From NCBI GenBank assembly GCA_900105225.1, contig LT629764.1, forward strand, positions 260,098-324,097: a DNA stretch of 64,000 bases. Reading direction: 5' to 3'. Below, one piece after another: positions 7,928 through 18,715 of the stretch. Origin of the DNA: Paenibacillaceae bacterium GAS479. GTDB lineage: Bacteria; Bacillota; Bacilli; Paenibacillales; Paenibacillaceae. Every line of letters begins with the position of its first letter. The first letter of the stretch is position 1. The position numbers and the translations under genes are program-made. The notes below the pieces were generated by a model. The model saw nothing but the letters and a program-made list of their open reading frames with translations. It did no database searches and was not told where the DNA came from.

Positions 7928-8944
7928 GTGTTCGTCCCGGAGCTCGTCTATTTTGAACCTGATGCGATGAATTATCCTAAGGGCAAACGTATCCATGAAT
8001 GGGCCGTCAAACAAGGCTTGCCGATCCGCATGACTACCTCCCATAACCGCATCACAAACCTGCCCGGGGAGTCCGAGCTGGAGCAATACAAAATCGCCAA
8101 GCGCACCCTCGTTGTCGGCATCCGCAAAACACTGAAATTTGATCAGTCCAAACCTTCTGCGGAGTATGCCATTCCTATAGCAACCGGCTGCATGGCTCAT
8201 TGCCATTATTGTTACCTGCAAACGACACTCGGAGCGAAGCCTTATATACGCATCTATGTAAATACAGACGAGATCATGGAGGCGGCCAAAGGGTACATCC
8301 AGGAAAGAGTGCCGCAGATTACCCGCTTTGAAGCGGCTTGTACCTCTGATCCAGTTGGACTTGAGCCAATCAGCGGCTCGCTCGCGGAGCTGATTGAATT
8401 CATGGCCGAGCAAGAATTCGGGCGGCTGCGCTTTGTGACTAAATTCCACCATGTCGATTCTCTGCTTGGGTTAAAGCATAATGGGCATACTCGCATCCGC
8501 TTCAGCGTCAATTCACGGTACGTCATTAAAAACTTCGAACCTGCTACCTCACGCTTCGAGCAGCGCATCGAAGCCGCCGGGAAAGTTGCTCACGCGGGTT
8601 ATCCCATCGGCTTCATTATCGCGCCGATCATTTGGCATGATGGCTGGGAGGAAGGTTATTCCGAGTTGCTGGAAAACTTGGCAAAAACTCTGCCTCCTGG
8701 CATCAAGGACTTAACTTTTGAACTGATTCAGCATCGCTTTACAAAAACGGCAAAAAACACAATTGAAAGAAGATACCCAAAAACAAAGCTTGAAATGGAT
8801 ATCGAAAAACGCAAGTATAAATGGGGCCGCTGGGGACAAGGCAAATATGTTTACCCCGATGAACAAGCAAATGCGCTCCGCTTGTTTATCTCGGAGCGCA
8901 TCTTTGAACATTTTCCACAGGCAACGATCGACTACTTCACTTAA
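7928..8944 (+). CDS. splB: Spore photoproduct lyase
   Basis: Radical SAM enzyme that reverses the 5-thyminyl-5,6-dihydrothymine lesion in germinating spores. The [4Fe-4S]-binding CxxxCxxC is C88, C92, C95 (ATGCMAHCHYCYLQ). The catalytic cysteine is in EAACTSD (C138), and the C-terminal FELIQHRFT and YKWGRWGQGKY motifs match B. subtilis SplB closely. The GTG at 7928 has no Shine-Dalgarno. A strong AAAGGAGG at 7870-7877 lies 8 bases before an in-frame CTG at 7886, giving 14 more residues, so the true start may be that CTG. No splA gene precedes it. Confidence 0.93.
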   Translation: MFVPELVYFEPDAMNYPKGKRIHEWAVKQGLPIRMTTSHNRITNLPGESELEQYKIAKRTLVVGIRKTLKFDQSKPSAEYAIPIATGCMAHCHYCYLQTTLGAKPYIRIYVNTDEIMEAAKGYIQERVPQITRFEAACTSDPVGLEPISGSLAELIEFMAEQEFGRLRFVTKFHHVDSLLGLKHNGHTRIRFSVNSRYVIKNFEPATSRFEQRIEAAGKVAHAGYPIGFIIAPIIWHDGWEEGYSELLENLAKTLPPGIKDLTFELIQHRFTKTAKNTIERRYPKTKLEMDIEKRKYKWGRWGQGKYVYPDEQANALRLFISERIFEHFPQATIDYFT

Positions 8945-8951
8945 TCCTCGA

Positions 8952-9662
8952 TTAGAACCTCAGCCAATCCGGCGTGATGCTGTTCAGATAGACCGTGATC
9001 ATAAACATGCGGTCAGTGAACAGCAGCACGCCCATTATTAACATGAGCCCGCCTCCGACTTTCATCATTATGGACGAATATTTCTGAATCCAACGAGCCG
9101 ATCCAATGAAAAACGCCATAATGAAAAATGGAATAGCGAAGCCAAGCGCATAAGCAGTAGTAAGGCCGAACCATGTTCCCGGATCAGATGCGGCAAGCGC
9201 CAGAATACCGGCCAGAATCGGCCCAATGCACGGCGACCAGCCGGCCGAGAAGCCGATTCCGAATATGAAGGAGCCTATATACCCCGACTTAAACTTCACC
9301 GGCAATTTGAAATCTCTCATTAGCGCCCGGGGCTGAAATATCCCGAGCAGGAACAGCCCCATCAACATGATCAGAATGGCCGACAGCATACGGATTAAAT
9401 CCTGATAATCAGCGAACACCTCGGCTAGTTTATTCGTGCTGTAACCGAGTGTGTAATAAACGACCGAGAAGCCAAGGATGAAGAACAACGTATGGCTCAT
9501 CGTCCGCTTGCGGATCTCGGCACTTGGTTTGTTGCTTTTGAGATCAGCAACAGAAATACCGGTTACATAGGAAAGATAAGAAGGATAAAGCGGCAGGCAG
9601 CACGGCGATATAAAAGATGCAAATCCGCCGACAAAGGCCAAGCCGAGATTCAGCGTAGACAT
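8952..9662 (-). CDS. ccdA: CcdA-type cytochrome c biogenesis / thiol transport membrane protein
   Basis: 236 residues with six predicted membrane helices. It passes electrons from cytosolic thioredoxin across the membrane to thiol-reducing partners for cytochrome c maturation and spore functions. The two redox cysteines sit in the duplicated motifs SPCCLPLYPSY (helix 1) and GWSPCIGPIL (helix 4), typical of the DsbD-beta/CcdA family. It converges on splB with only 7 bases between stops. bdbC/bdbD, the opposing oxidising system, occurs further along in this window. Confidence 0.9.
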   Translation of the reverse strand: MSTLNLGLAFVGGFASFISPCCLPLYPSYLSYVTGISVADLKSNKPSAEIRKRTMSHTLFFILGFSVVYYTLGYSTNKLAEVFADYQDLIRMLSAILIMLMGLFLLGIFQPRALMRDFKLPVKFKSGYIGSFIFGIGFSAGWSPCIGPILAGILALAASDPGTWFGLTTAYALGFAIPFFIMAFFIGSARWIQKYSSIMMKVGGGLMLIMGVLLFTDRMFMITVYLNSITPDWLRF

Positions 9663-9705
9663 AAGCGGGGGGTTCCCCCTTTCACGTATCTTGAGAGACG
9701 CGTTC

Positions 9706-11781
<2,076 letters not shown>

Positions 11782-11792
11782 TTAGGCCCGTG

Positions 11793-12097
11793 AAAAACAA
11801 AAAGCCCCCGTCCGCTATGGGACGAGAGCGGGAGCGCTTCGTGGTACCACCCAAATTCCCTTCCCTCTCCCCATAATGGAGAAAACAAGGAAGGCTTCGT
11901 GTCGCCGCTCCGTGGGGAGCGACAGTAGCCTTTAACGCCGGCAGCCGCGTCCGCGTCTTGCGCCACTCTAAATTAGAATAGCGTTCGAGGCGAAATCCTC
12001 CAGGACCATATTCGTCTCTCTCCCCCGTCCGGCTTGCACCAAAATGCCCGGCTCTCTGAATCGGCGGCTAAGAAACTACTCTTCCCTTCATCGGAAC
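11793..12097 (-). ncRNA. T-box leader (methionine specifier) upstream of metG
   Basis: Read on the minus strand. The AG-rich stem I base contains GAAGAGTAGTTTCTT (AGTA box). The distal stem I element AGAGAGCCGGG...TGGTGCAAGCCGG follows. The specifier loop GAAT-ATG-GTCC has AUG at 12009-12007, which fits tRNA-Met. The conserved T-box TTTGGGTGGTACCACG is near 11856-11839. A 10-bp terminator hairpin (11804-11813 / 11820-11829) with a T-tract ends about 50 bases before metG. Uncharged tRNA-Met would pair with the specifier and T-box bulge, favour the antiterminator and switch metG on. Confidence 0.93.
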
Positions 12098-12148
12098 TCA
12101 TATTTAATGGTAATAATACCGAATGCCGACACGACATGTCAAGGAAGG

Positions 12149-12364
12149 TCATGGCACCGGATCTATGCCCCCCGGATGAAAAGGATGGCAGCGCAGAATA
12201 CGTCTCGCCGAGAGCCAGGAGCCCTTGGCTACGCCATGTTTCTCGATCGCTTCCAGCGCATAGGCGGAGCAGGTCGGATAAAAGCGGCAGGTCGGCGGTT
12301 TCAGCGGTGAAATGACCTTGCGGTATACATGTATCGGGATTTTGACCACAAACCTCACACTCAT
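12149..12364 (-). CDS. yidD: Membrane protein insertion efficiency factor YidD
   Basis: 71 residues, with the YidD signature [21 protein letters not shown] and [17 protein letters not shown]. It is a small amphipathic protein at the inner face of the membrane that assists YidC-dependent insertion. The ATG at 12364 has AAAGGAGGAG upstream. Longer in-frame readings are not supported. It lies upstream of the metG T-box leader on the same strand and is probably a separate unit. It is not next to rnpA/yidC, as it often is. Confidence 0.9.
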   Translation of the reverse strand: MSVRFVVKIPIHVYRKVISPLKPPTCRFYPTCSAYALEAIEKHGVAKGSWLSARRILRCHPFHPGGIDPVP

Positions 12365-12600
12365 TTTCCTTACTCCTCCTTTCCTCTTGTCCACGCTGTA
12401 AGTAACTCCTTCTATTTTGAACCAATCCGAATCAGGAATCAACTGCCGGCCAATGCAAGATAGCATAAAGATTGCCCTACTTTGCCTCTGTCACTTCTGC
12501 GTTAGCTGTGCTACCTTTAAGCCAAGCGAACGAGGAAGCGCTCTCACGCACTTCTCCCGCTCTGATGAAGTTCATAATCGGAAGGAGCTTGACTAATCTT

Positions 12601-13596
12601 ATGAAAATTCGTATTGCAAAACTTAGCTACTGGCATGTTCATGCTTGGGAGTATACCGACTTTGCCCTCCAACATCCCGACACGGAAATTACCGCCGTCT
12701 GGGACGAGCTGCCGGAACGCGGTCGGAAAGCTGCCGAGAAGCTTAGCGTACCTTTCGTTGAAGACCTGGACGAGCTGCTCGCTCGCGACGATATTGATGC
12801 CGTTATTGTAGATGCTCCGACGACGATGCACCGTGATGTAATGGTCAAAGCCGCGCGCGCAGGCAAACATATTTTCACAGAAAAGGTCGTAGCTCCAACA
12901 ACAGCCGAACTAAATGATATATTAGCCGCTGTCCAGCAATCCGGCGTTAAGCTGATCGTTTCGCTGCCGCGTCTCTATGATGGCTATACGGTTGCAATTC
13001 GTGAAGTGCTGCAACAGGAATCGCTTGGCCAGCTAACACAAGTTAGGGTGCGCCTTGCGCATGACGGCTCCATTTCCAATTGGCTTCCTGAACACTTTTA
13101 TAACCTTGAGCAGACGGCTGGCGGTGCGCTGATCGACCTTGGCTGCCACCCCATGTATTTGAGCAGCCTGTTCCTCGGCGGATTGCCAGAGAGCCTGACA
13201 GCGACCTACGGTTATGTAACGGACCGCGAGGTTGAGGACAATGCCGTTGCAGTCCTCTCGTATCCAAACGGCGCCGTAGCTGTAGTAGAGGCTGGCTTCG
13301 CAGCCAAACACTCTCCTTTCCAGATCGAGATTAGCGGCACTGCTGGCTCCTTGCTCTACGGCATGCCGGGGGATCGGCTGCTCATTCGCACTGACAAAAC
13401 TGAAGGCTGGAGCGAGTTGCCGCTTGCGGAGCGCTCACCGAATGCCTTTAACCAGTGGGTCGGTCATATTCAAAATGGAACCAATGCCGATGAAAATATT
13501 GAGCTGGCAAGCAACCTAACCCGTCTCATGGAGGCGGCCAATCTGTCCGCAGCTCAAGGCCGCCGCATTGTTCTGTCTGAGCTATCCGAAAACTAA
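12601..13596 (+). CDS. Gfo/Idh/MocA family oxidoreductase
   Basis: 331 residues. An N-terminal Rossmann domain (IRIAKLSYWHVHAWEYTDFA, with a diverged glycine motif) is followed by the C-terminal alpha/beta substrate domain of NAD(P)-dependent sugar or inositol dehydrogenases. The usual EKP motif reads TEKVVAPT, so the proline is lost. LIDLGCHPMYL holds the conserved Asp and His of the active site. The nearest Shine-Dalgarno (GAAGGAG) is 13 bases from the ATG, rather far. It is followed 24 bases later by a second member of the family. The substrate cannot be told from sequence. Confidence 0.82.
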   Translation: MKIRIAKLSYWHVHAWEYTDFALQHPDTEITAVWDELPERGRKAAEKLSVPFVEDLDELLARDDIDAVIVDAPTTMHRDVMVKAARAGKHIFTEKVVAPTTAELNDILAAVQQSGVKLIVSLPRLYDGYTVAIREVLQQESLGQLTQVRVRLAHDGSISNWLPEHFYNLEQTAGGALIDLGCHPMYLSSLFLGGLPESLTATYGYVTDREVEDNAVAVLSYPNGAVAVVEAGFAAKHSPFQIEISGTAGSLLYGMPGDRLLIRTDKTEGWSELPLAERSPNAFNQWVGHIQNGTNADENIELASNLTRLMEAANLSAAQGRRIVLSELSEN

Positions 13597-13620
13597 ACAA
13601 GGAACTCAAGGAGTGACAAT

Positions 13621-14736
13621 ATGAGCATCCAGAACATTCGAGTCGGCATCATCGGCAGCGGTGGAATCGCGGGTGGACATGCCGCTGCCTACAAAACGAT
13701 TCGTGGCGTAGAAATCGTAGCTATAGCCGATGCCATTCCAGGAAAAGCAGCTGAATTCATCGAAAGACATGGCCTTCAGGGGGCTCAAGCGTTCGATGAT
13801 TACCGCGAACTTCTGAAGCTCGACCTGGACGGAATCAGCGTATGCACACCTAACTCGGCGCATCGTCAGCCGACGGTAGACTCACTTGAGGCCGGCAAAC
13901 ATGTGCTGCTTGAGAAACCAATGTCCGTATCGCTGGATGAAGGTCTCGATATGGTGCGTGCTTCCCGTCTCAGCGGGCGCATCCTTACGATAGGCTTCCA
14001 GCCACGCTACGATCCCAATATGAAGCTGATTCAGGACATCGTGCGCTCCGGCAAGCTCGGCAAAGTGTACTACGTGGAAACCGGGGGCGGACGTCGCCGC
14101 GGCATGCCAGGAGGCACGTTTATCCGCAAAGAGCTGGCTGGCGCCGGTGCAATGGCCGATATTGGCTGTTACTCGCTCGACATGGCGCTGAACGCTCTTG
14201 ATTATCCGAAGCCGCTCACTGTGTCAGCGAGCACATTCAATCATTTCGGCCGCAATCCGCTTCATCATCCAGAAGCCGATAAGTTTGACGTGGAAGATTT
14301 CGGGGCGGCTATGATCCGTTTTGAGGGCGATCTGACGCTGCATTTCAAAATCAGCTGGGCCATGCATCTGGATTCGCTCGGTACGACCAACTTCCTCGGT
14401 ACAGATGCCGGCTTGAAAATCACTCCGTTCGGCCAAGGCAATTGGTCTGGCGTATGGGATGGCAAAGTCGGCAGCATTCAAATGTTCCATGATTTCATGG
14501 GCGGCCAAACGATGACGCAGGTCCCGCTTATCGAGCATCAGCTTGACCTGTTCCGCGAGAAGGTGCGTGACTTCGTTGACGCGATTCGCGAAGGACGCGG
14601 CGCGCCGATTCCCGGCGAGCAAATTCTCATCCAACAAGCGATCATTGACGGCGTTCTCCGCTCCGCGGAGCAGCGCGCTGAAGTAAGCGTCGTTGTGCCT
14701 GACTATGCCGGCGGCTCTGCCGACGAGCAAAACTAG
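13621..14736 (+). CDS. Gfo/Idh/MocA family oxidoreductase
   Basis: 371 residues. A clear NAD(P)-binding GIIGSGGIAGGH at the N-terminus, the family EKP motif (LLEKPMSVS), an active-site region in MADIGCYSLDMALNAL, and a C-terminal dehydrogenase domain with beta-sheet. AAGGAG lies 8 bases before the ATG. It forms a two-gene unit with the preceding oxidoreductase, and the two presumably act on the same unidentified sugar or polyol. A terminator follows directly. Confidence 0.87.
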   Translation: MSIQNIRVGIIGSGGIAGGHAAAYKTIRGVEIVAIADAIPGKAAEFIERHGLQGAQAFDDYRELLKLDLDGISVCTPNSAHRQPTVDSLEAGKHVLLEKPMSVSLDEGLDMVRASRLSGRILTIGFQPRYDPNMKLIQDIVRSGKLGKVYYVETGGGRRRGMPGGTFIRKELAGAGAMADIGCYSLDMALNALDYPKPLTVSASTFNHFGRNPLHHPEADKFDVEDFGAAMIRFEGDLTLHFKISWAMHLDSLGTTNFLGTDAGLKITPFGQGNWSGVWDGKVGSIQMFHDFMGGQTMTQVPLIEHQLDLFREKVRDFVDAIREGRGAPIPGEQILIQQAIIDGVLRSAEQRAEVSVVVPDYAGGSADEQN

Positions 14737-14749
14737 ACTTAAAAGCCAA

Positions 14750-14783
14750 AACAGCCCCCCGATAATCGTATCGGGGGGCTGTT
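14750..14783 (-). terminator. Bidirectional terminator between convergent genes
   Basis: Perfect 14-bp stem (aacagccccccgat and its complement) with a 6-base loop. On the minus strand it is followed by ttttggctttt, serving the stalk-domain gene. On the plus strand the T-tract is weak, but the stem may also stop the oxidoreductase pair. Confidence 0.8.
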
Positions 14784-14789
14784 CGTTGA

Positions 14790-16742
14790 TTAGTTCTTCT
14801 CAGCCGGAAGCGGCTGGAAGATCATCGTAACCGGCAGGTTGCTGCCAGATGCGATAAGGTAGGTCAGATTAAGCGTTTCGCGTGAGTTGCCGGAGCGATA
14901 AATCACCATGGCTTCGTTTTGCGAGCGCAGCCAGCCGCTCGTCGGCACCGGAACGAGGCTTCCGTTCACGATAAATGCGCCGGTATACAGACCGCCGCGC
15001 GGGTTAAGCGCAACGAGCGTGCGTGGGGAAAGCTGGATGTTCATTTTGTACAGGACGCCGAAGTTGCCTCGGTTCAGCTGCAGCGAGCCGTCTGTGTTGT
15101 CGTATCCATCCAGATAAGGGTCAAGCTTGTTGTCGCCGAGCACGATGCGCTCCGGCTTGTTTCCGAGTACGCCCGGCACGTCAATCGCTCGTGTCGCGTT
15201 GTTGAACGAGCCACGGGTATGCTTGCCGTCCGCCGGCATCAGCTCCATACGGTTCACTTCCTTCAGCGGGTCCTTGCCGTCAGCAACGACAACAACGCGG
15301 AAACGAAGTGTCTCATCAGAAGTGACATCCGCATAAGCGGAGTAGACCATACCCGTCTTGATCGCGGACGAAGAAATTTCCGACAGCACCACTTTGGATT
15401 GTCCCGGTTTGATGCTTGTAGTCTTGATTTGCGGAGTGGTGAGCAAGGAATCCATGTAGCGTACCGTGGACATTTTACCCGTCGTATCCTCATATTGAGC
15501 CGGACCACCAGCCCCAAAATGTTTCACTCCAAAGTTTGCCGTACGCCAGCCCTCATTGGTAGCAACGAGGTACATGCGAAGCGGGATGTTAGATGTGTTT
15601 TTGTTATGGAACAGCAGCCGGATTTCGCCTTGGAACTGATCATCATAAGCGATTCCTTCCGATGTCCATAACTCCGGACTGTTGCTTCGAACCAACTTGG
15701 ACGGCTCAGAGTGGAATTCATAGGACAGAGTCGGGATGCTCAGCACCGACTTGCCATCAACTGGGAACATCTCGCCGATGGCAGTGAACAACTTGCCGTA
15801 TTCTTCACGAGTGTACAGGACCTCATCCGAGATACGGATCGTCTTTGTAATGCTGGATGCATACCCTTCTTCATCGGTTACTTCCAGAGTAATCGACTTC
15901 TCTCCTGCCTCGAAAAATACATCTTGCTTGCCGATCCAGTATTCCTTCAGATTGGTCGTTGCATCATCCGTGCTCAAGCTTGTAAAGGTGATGCGCTCCC
16001 CTTGACGGTAAACCTCTTTGTCCGTGCGGAAATCTGCGACAGGAGGCTGGTTCGGTGCGTGTACCTCGATCGTGACTGTGAACGGATCACTCCATGCGCC
16101 CGAGGCGTCCTGCACAGAGCGAGTAATCGTATACGTTCCAGGATCAAGGAATACCTCCTGGCGACCTTGCCACTCCTCATTGACCATCGGCTCACCGGAT
16201 GGAGAGCTGTATTTATCCACATAGGTTACAGGATCTCCCGTGTAGATTTTGGTAGGCTGTACACTGAAAGCGGCGCTAGGCTTGGTGTCCCAGGCCAAAT
16301 TGACCTTAACGCCCGAAGCCGACACGCGACTATTCGTCGCTTGAGCCCAGGTACGGATAGGAACCATCATCGAACCATTCAGCGAAAAGGAAGCTGCTTG
16401 GCCCGTGATTTTGCCCCCATTTACAAGCACAACCTTAGTATTCATACGGAAACGGATCTCGCCGGACGCGGTGCGCGCGACGGATTCCTTGGTCTTAGCG
16501 TCGTAGGAAACGGCATAGCCGTAACGGGCAGCCATGGAGCTGAATGACGCGAACGACACGCCATTGCGGATTGTGAGCGGCTGTGCACCGATGAAGGCGG
16601 TGCCATTGAGCACCATTGACTTGCTGTTCTTAGTGAGGACGAGTAAATTGGACGCGCCGCGCGCCGTAGCGGGACTCGCAGCAATACTCCCCAGTAGAGA
16701 TAAAAAGATGGAAAACGCCAACAACAACTTGAATAATTTCAT
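14790..16742 (-). CDS. Secreted copper amine oxidase N-domain (stalk) protein with PKD-like domains
   Basis: 650 residues. Signal peptide at 1-28 (MKLFKLLLAFSIFLSLLGSIAASPATARG). A copper-amine-oxidase-N type beta domain follows (about 35-165, with SFSLNGSMMVPIRTWAQAT). Two PKD/Ig-like repeats come next (about 168-300), each with the motif YWIGKQDVFFEAG or EEWQGRQEVFLDPG. A roughly 320-residue C-terminal region is unrecognised. Despite the domain name there is no amine oxidase catalytic part. Such stalk domains are common in Paenibacillus surface proteins, so a cell-envelope structural or adhesion role is inferred. Flanked by terminators, so monocistronic. Confidence 0.75.
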   Translation of the reverse strand: MKLFKLLLAFSIFLSLLGSIAASPATARGASNLLVLTKNSKSMVLNGTAFIGAQPLTIRNGVSFASFSSMAARYGYAVSYDAKTKESVARTASGEIRFRMNTKVVLVNGGKITGQAASFSLNGSMMVPIRTWAQATNSRVSASGVKVNLAWDTKPSAAFSVQPTKIYTGDPVTYVDKYSSPSGEPMVNEEWQGRQEVFLDPGTYTITRSVQDASGAWSDPFTVTIEVHAPNQPPVADFRTDKEVYRQGERITFTSLSTDDATTNLKEYWIGKQDVFFEAGEKSITLEVTDEEGYASSITKTIRISDEVLYTREEYGKLFTAIGEMFPVDGKSVLSIPTLSYEFHSEPSKLVRSNSPELWTSEGIAYDDQFQGEIRLLFHNKNTSNIPLRMYLVATNEGWRTANFGVKHFGAGGPAQYEDTTGKMSTVRYMDSLLTTPQIKTTSIKPGQSKVVLSEISSSAIKTGMVYSAYADVTSDETLRFRVVVVADGKDPLKEVNRMELMPADGKHTRGSFNNATRAIDVPGVLGNKPERIVLGDNKLDPYLDGYDNTDGSLQLNRGNFGVLYKMNIQLSPRTLVALNPRGGLYTGAFIVNGSLVPVPTSGWLRSQNEAMVIYRSGNSRETLNLTYLIASGSNLPVTMIFQPLPAEKN

Positions 16743-16867
16743 GCTTCGACTCCTTTTTTGTCGGACTGCACCGGATGCCGTGCTTTCCCTATGTCGATAG
16801 CATAAACGCTTTGAACACGGGAAAGTTGCGTTTAGTCAAGGAATCGTCATAAAACGTCCACATGAAA

Positions 16868-17089
16868 TCAACCGTTCATCTTCATATCTGTGAGGAATGC
16901 GGTGGCCATAACAATGAACAAAACGACGGAGGTCAGAGCCGCTGTTTTTCTACGGCGGCGATGCCGCACAAGCTTCTCGGGTGAGTCCTTGCGAAAGAGC
17001 GAGTCAGCGTAAGCCCGATGCAAAAACATATACCAAATCAGCGTGGCGACGAAGGCAATGTTGCTGAAAAACCAAATTACTTTCCACAT
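16868..17089 (-). CDS. Small two-helix membrane protein, unknown
   Basis: 73 residues. Two hydrophobic helices (VIWFFSNIAFVATLIWYMFL and AALTSVVLFIVMATAFLTDM) flank a basic loop KLVRHRRRRK. The ATG has AAGAGG upstream. No family recognised. It lies between the stalk protein and another small membrane protein on the same strand. Confidence 0.55.
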   Translation of the reverse strand: MWKVIWFFSNIAFVATLIWYMFLHRAYADSLFRKDSPEKLVRHRRRRKTAALTSVVLFIVMATAFLTDMKMNG

Positions 17090-17144
17090 AAGGCAACCTC
17101 TTTTCCATTCCCAAAATAAACATATTAGCTACCACTTTAAACGC

Positions 17145-17169
17145 AAAAAACCGCGGCAGCGCCAGCGGT
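17145..17169 (-). terminator. Terminator after the 66-residue membrane protein
   Basis: On the minus strand, accgc...gcggt with an inner ggc/gcc pairing is followed by six T residues. It sits about 50 bases beyond the stop at 17221. Confidence 0.7.
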
Positions 17170-17220
17170 CCATCCGAAAAGATAGGCTCCGGATTCATAG
17201 AATTTGTCCAAATATAAGAG

Positions 17221-17421
17221 CTAGATATACCAAAGATCAAGTAACAAATAGAACACGACGGCGCTGACAACGCTTCCTGCAAAGTAGAACCATCCGGCAC
17301 GGAAACGCTCCTGGAACATTCTCAGTACACCGAGGCTGAGCAAAGAAAAAATAAGCAGAATAAAGATGACTCCTAGAACGAATAAACCAGCGGGAACACT
17401 GCTTACATCTACGGCTGACAC
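17221..17421 (-). CDS. Small two-helix membrane protein, unknown
   Basis: 66 residues from a GTG at 17421 preceded by AAGGGAG. The longer reading frame upstream has no ribosome binding site and is not supported. Two helices: AGLFVLGVIFILLIFSLLSLGVL, then a short charged MFQERFRAG loop, and FYFAGSVVSAVVFYLLLDLWYI. No family recognised. It lies downstream of the Hsp20-like gene but behind that gene's terminator. Confidence 0.55.
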   Translation of the reverse strand: MSAVDVSSVPAGLFVLGVIFILLIFSLLSLGVLRMFQERFRAGWFYFAGSVVSAVVFYLLLDLWYI

Positions 17422-17544
17422 CTTCGCCACTCCCTTATGTATGATTAGTCTTCTTGCATCATAAAGGAAGCGTTTGCCAAACGCAACCTGATTCGCCCGT
17501 GTTGAGTAAAGCTGCTCGCTCAAATTTGTCGGGTCTGCAAACTC

Positions 17545-17573
17545 AAAAAAAGCGAGAGGCAACTAGCCCTCGC
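17545..17573 (-). terminator. Terminator of the Hsp20-like gene
   Basis: On the minus strand, gcgaggg...cctctcgc (one G-U pair) is followed by seven T residues, immediately after the stop at 17574. Confidence 0.75.
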
Positions 17574-18065
17574 TCAGTCCATACCTTCTTCAACGGAAAT
17601 CTCAATAAAACGGCTAGCCATTTTCTTTTTCATGCGGATTCTCAGAACGCCTCCCCGCAGGACAGCACGGGTAGACCTGGGCAGAATCGGGCTTGGAAGC
17701 TTGAGCACCTGCGGTTTGCGGCCGGGCAGCCCTTCGAGTTTAAGCTTATCTTCCTTCGCCATCACGCGCATTGTATCCCAATCCGGATCTCCGTTCATGG
17801 GCAGTTTAAGCACTAAATATTCTCGACTTTCGCTCCATTTGGCTTCAATGGAAGAAATCGCCGCTTGGAACTCCTTATCCTTGCCTTCCTGTTCAGCGGT
17901 TTCCTGTAAGCCAGACAGTCCCGCCGAAGGATTGCCGCTCATTGCGCTTTCCATCATGCCTTTGACGAAGCTTGCAACCCATTCCGGATCCTTCATCATA
18001 TCGAACCCTCGCGGAAGCTGCTGTTTAGACAGCCAATCCTGCATTCGATCGAATCTGCCTCCCAT
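17574..18065 (-). CDS. Hsp20/alpha-crystallin-like protein next to gerP operon
   Basis: 163 residues from the ATG at 18065, which has AAAGGAGG nine bases upstream. The TTG two codons earlier is too close to that site. The N-terminal half is helical and Met-rich. The C-terminal half (about 75-163) has the beta-strand pattern of the alpha-crystallin fold (EYLVLKLPMNG, KLKLEGLPG, VLRGGVLRIRM), weakly conserved. It is divergent from the gerP operon, which suggests a sporulation or spore-coat role, as Hsp20-like CotM/CotP proteins have in B. subtilis. That link is inference. Confidence 0.65.
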   Translation of the reverse strand: MGGRFDRMQDWLSKQQLPRGFDMMKDPEWVASFVKGMMESAMSGNPSAGLSGLQETAEQEGKDKEFQAAISSIEAKWSESREYLVLKLPMNGDPDWDTMRVMAKEDKLKLEGLPGRKPQVLKLPSPILPRSTRAVLRGGVLRIRMKKKMASRFIEISVEEGMD

Positions 18066-18149
18066 GGGCAATCGCCTCCTTTATGCCTTACGCTATGCAT
18101 CAGCATCTCCAATGGTGACAGCTCGCGCCCTTCCGGCTCGACTTTTGGC

Positions 18150-18175
18150 ACATTTGGGCGAATGCCGCATATAGT
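18150..18175 (+). promoter_or_regulatory. Candidate sigma-K promoter of the gerP operon
   Basis: The -35 element AC at 18150-18151 (in ggcac), a 16-base spacer, then CATATAGT at 18168-18175 match the mother-cell sigma-K consensus (AC, 16, CATANNNT). It lies 68 bases before the first gerP gene. gerP operons are sigma-K-controlled in Bacillus, which supports the call. Confidence 0.6.
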
Positions 18176-18242
18176 GGGGATAAAGGCGGCAACCCCGAAT
18201 GCTTAGCGGATTGCCCACATCTACCGATTAGAGGTGAATTTC

Positions 18243-18482
18243 ATGCCAGCTGCGATAGGCTTCGTTAATATAGTCAGCGTCGGCTCCAGCGGAGTGGTAC
18301 AGTTCGGGGATACCGTTCAAATATCTCCTGCCAGCACCTCCAAAACATACGCCGGCTCCGGCTCATTTCTGACCGGCGGCTTGACTAACGCCAACAACGG
18401 ACTCAGTGCTACCAACACGCTGGATCCGGATCTCCAGGATAACTCAAGTAACGAGATTGCCTCGGGAGCTAATGTCATATGA
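18243..18482 (+). CDS. gerPA: Spore germination protein GerPA/GerPF family
   Basis: 79 residues. It begins MPAAIGFVNIVSVGSSGVVQFGDTVQISP and continues KTYAGSGSFLTGG...NNGLSATNTLDPD, the conserved GerPA/GerPF pattern. GerP proteins sit in the inner spore coat and help germinants reach their receptors. The ATG at 18243 is used. A GTG three codons earlier overlaps the Shine-Dalgarno AGAGGTG. First gene of a tightly coupled operon, with the next start overlapping its stop by 4 bases. GerPA and GerPF are paralogs, so the letter is assigned by position. Confidence 0.88.
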   Translation: MPAAIGFVNIVSVGSSGVVQFGDTVQISPASTSKTYAGSGSFLTGGLTNANNGLSATNTLDPDLQDNSSNEIASGANVI

Positions 18483-18691
18483 ATCTGACCGTACACCAGT
18501 CCATTACCATTAATCAATTACGCGTCGACACCGTCACAAATAGCTCTGTGCTGCAGATTGGAAGTGCGGGATCAATTAGACCCGTCTCGCAGCTGTATAA
18601 TTCCGGAGGCTTCAATAAACCGGCAGCACAGCTCACCAGCGAGGAAAGTGCGAACTCTCTCAACTTCGTCCCGTTGCCCAAACCAAGCTGA
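18479..18691 (+). CDS. gerPB: Spore germination protein GerPB
   Basis: 70 residues, MNLTVHQSITINQLRVDTVTNSSVLQIGSAGSIRPVSQLYNSGGF, matching GerPB (INxLRxxxISNSSILQIGSAGSI). Starts in an ATGA overlap with the preceding gene, so translation is coupled. The short C-terminus ends in Pro/Ser residues. Spore coat component needed for normal nutrient germination in Bacillus. Confidence 0.9.
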   Translation: MNLTVHQSITINQLRVDTVTNSSVLQIGSAGSIRPVSQLYNSGGFNKPAAQLTSEESANSLNFVPLPKPS

Positions 18692-18715
18692 TTCGCCAAG
18701 GAGGTGACTAACCGG

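Noticed and set aside
7879-7956. 25-codon frame starting at the ATG right after AAAGGAGG before splB
   Set aside because: No resemblance to SplA and too short to judge. More likely the site serves splB through a CTG, or there is a base error.
15711-16547. 278-codon plus-strand frame opposite the stalk-domain gene
   Set aside because: Shadow of the minus-strand gene, which has a signal peptide, clear domains and a proper start.
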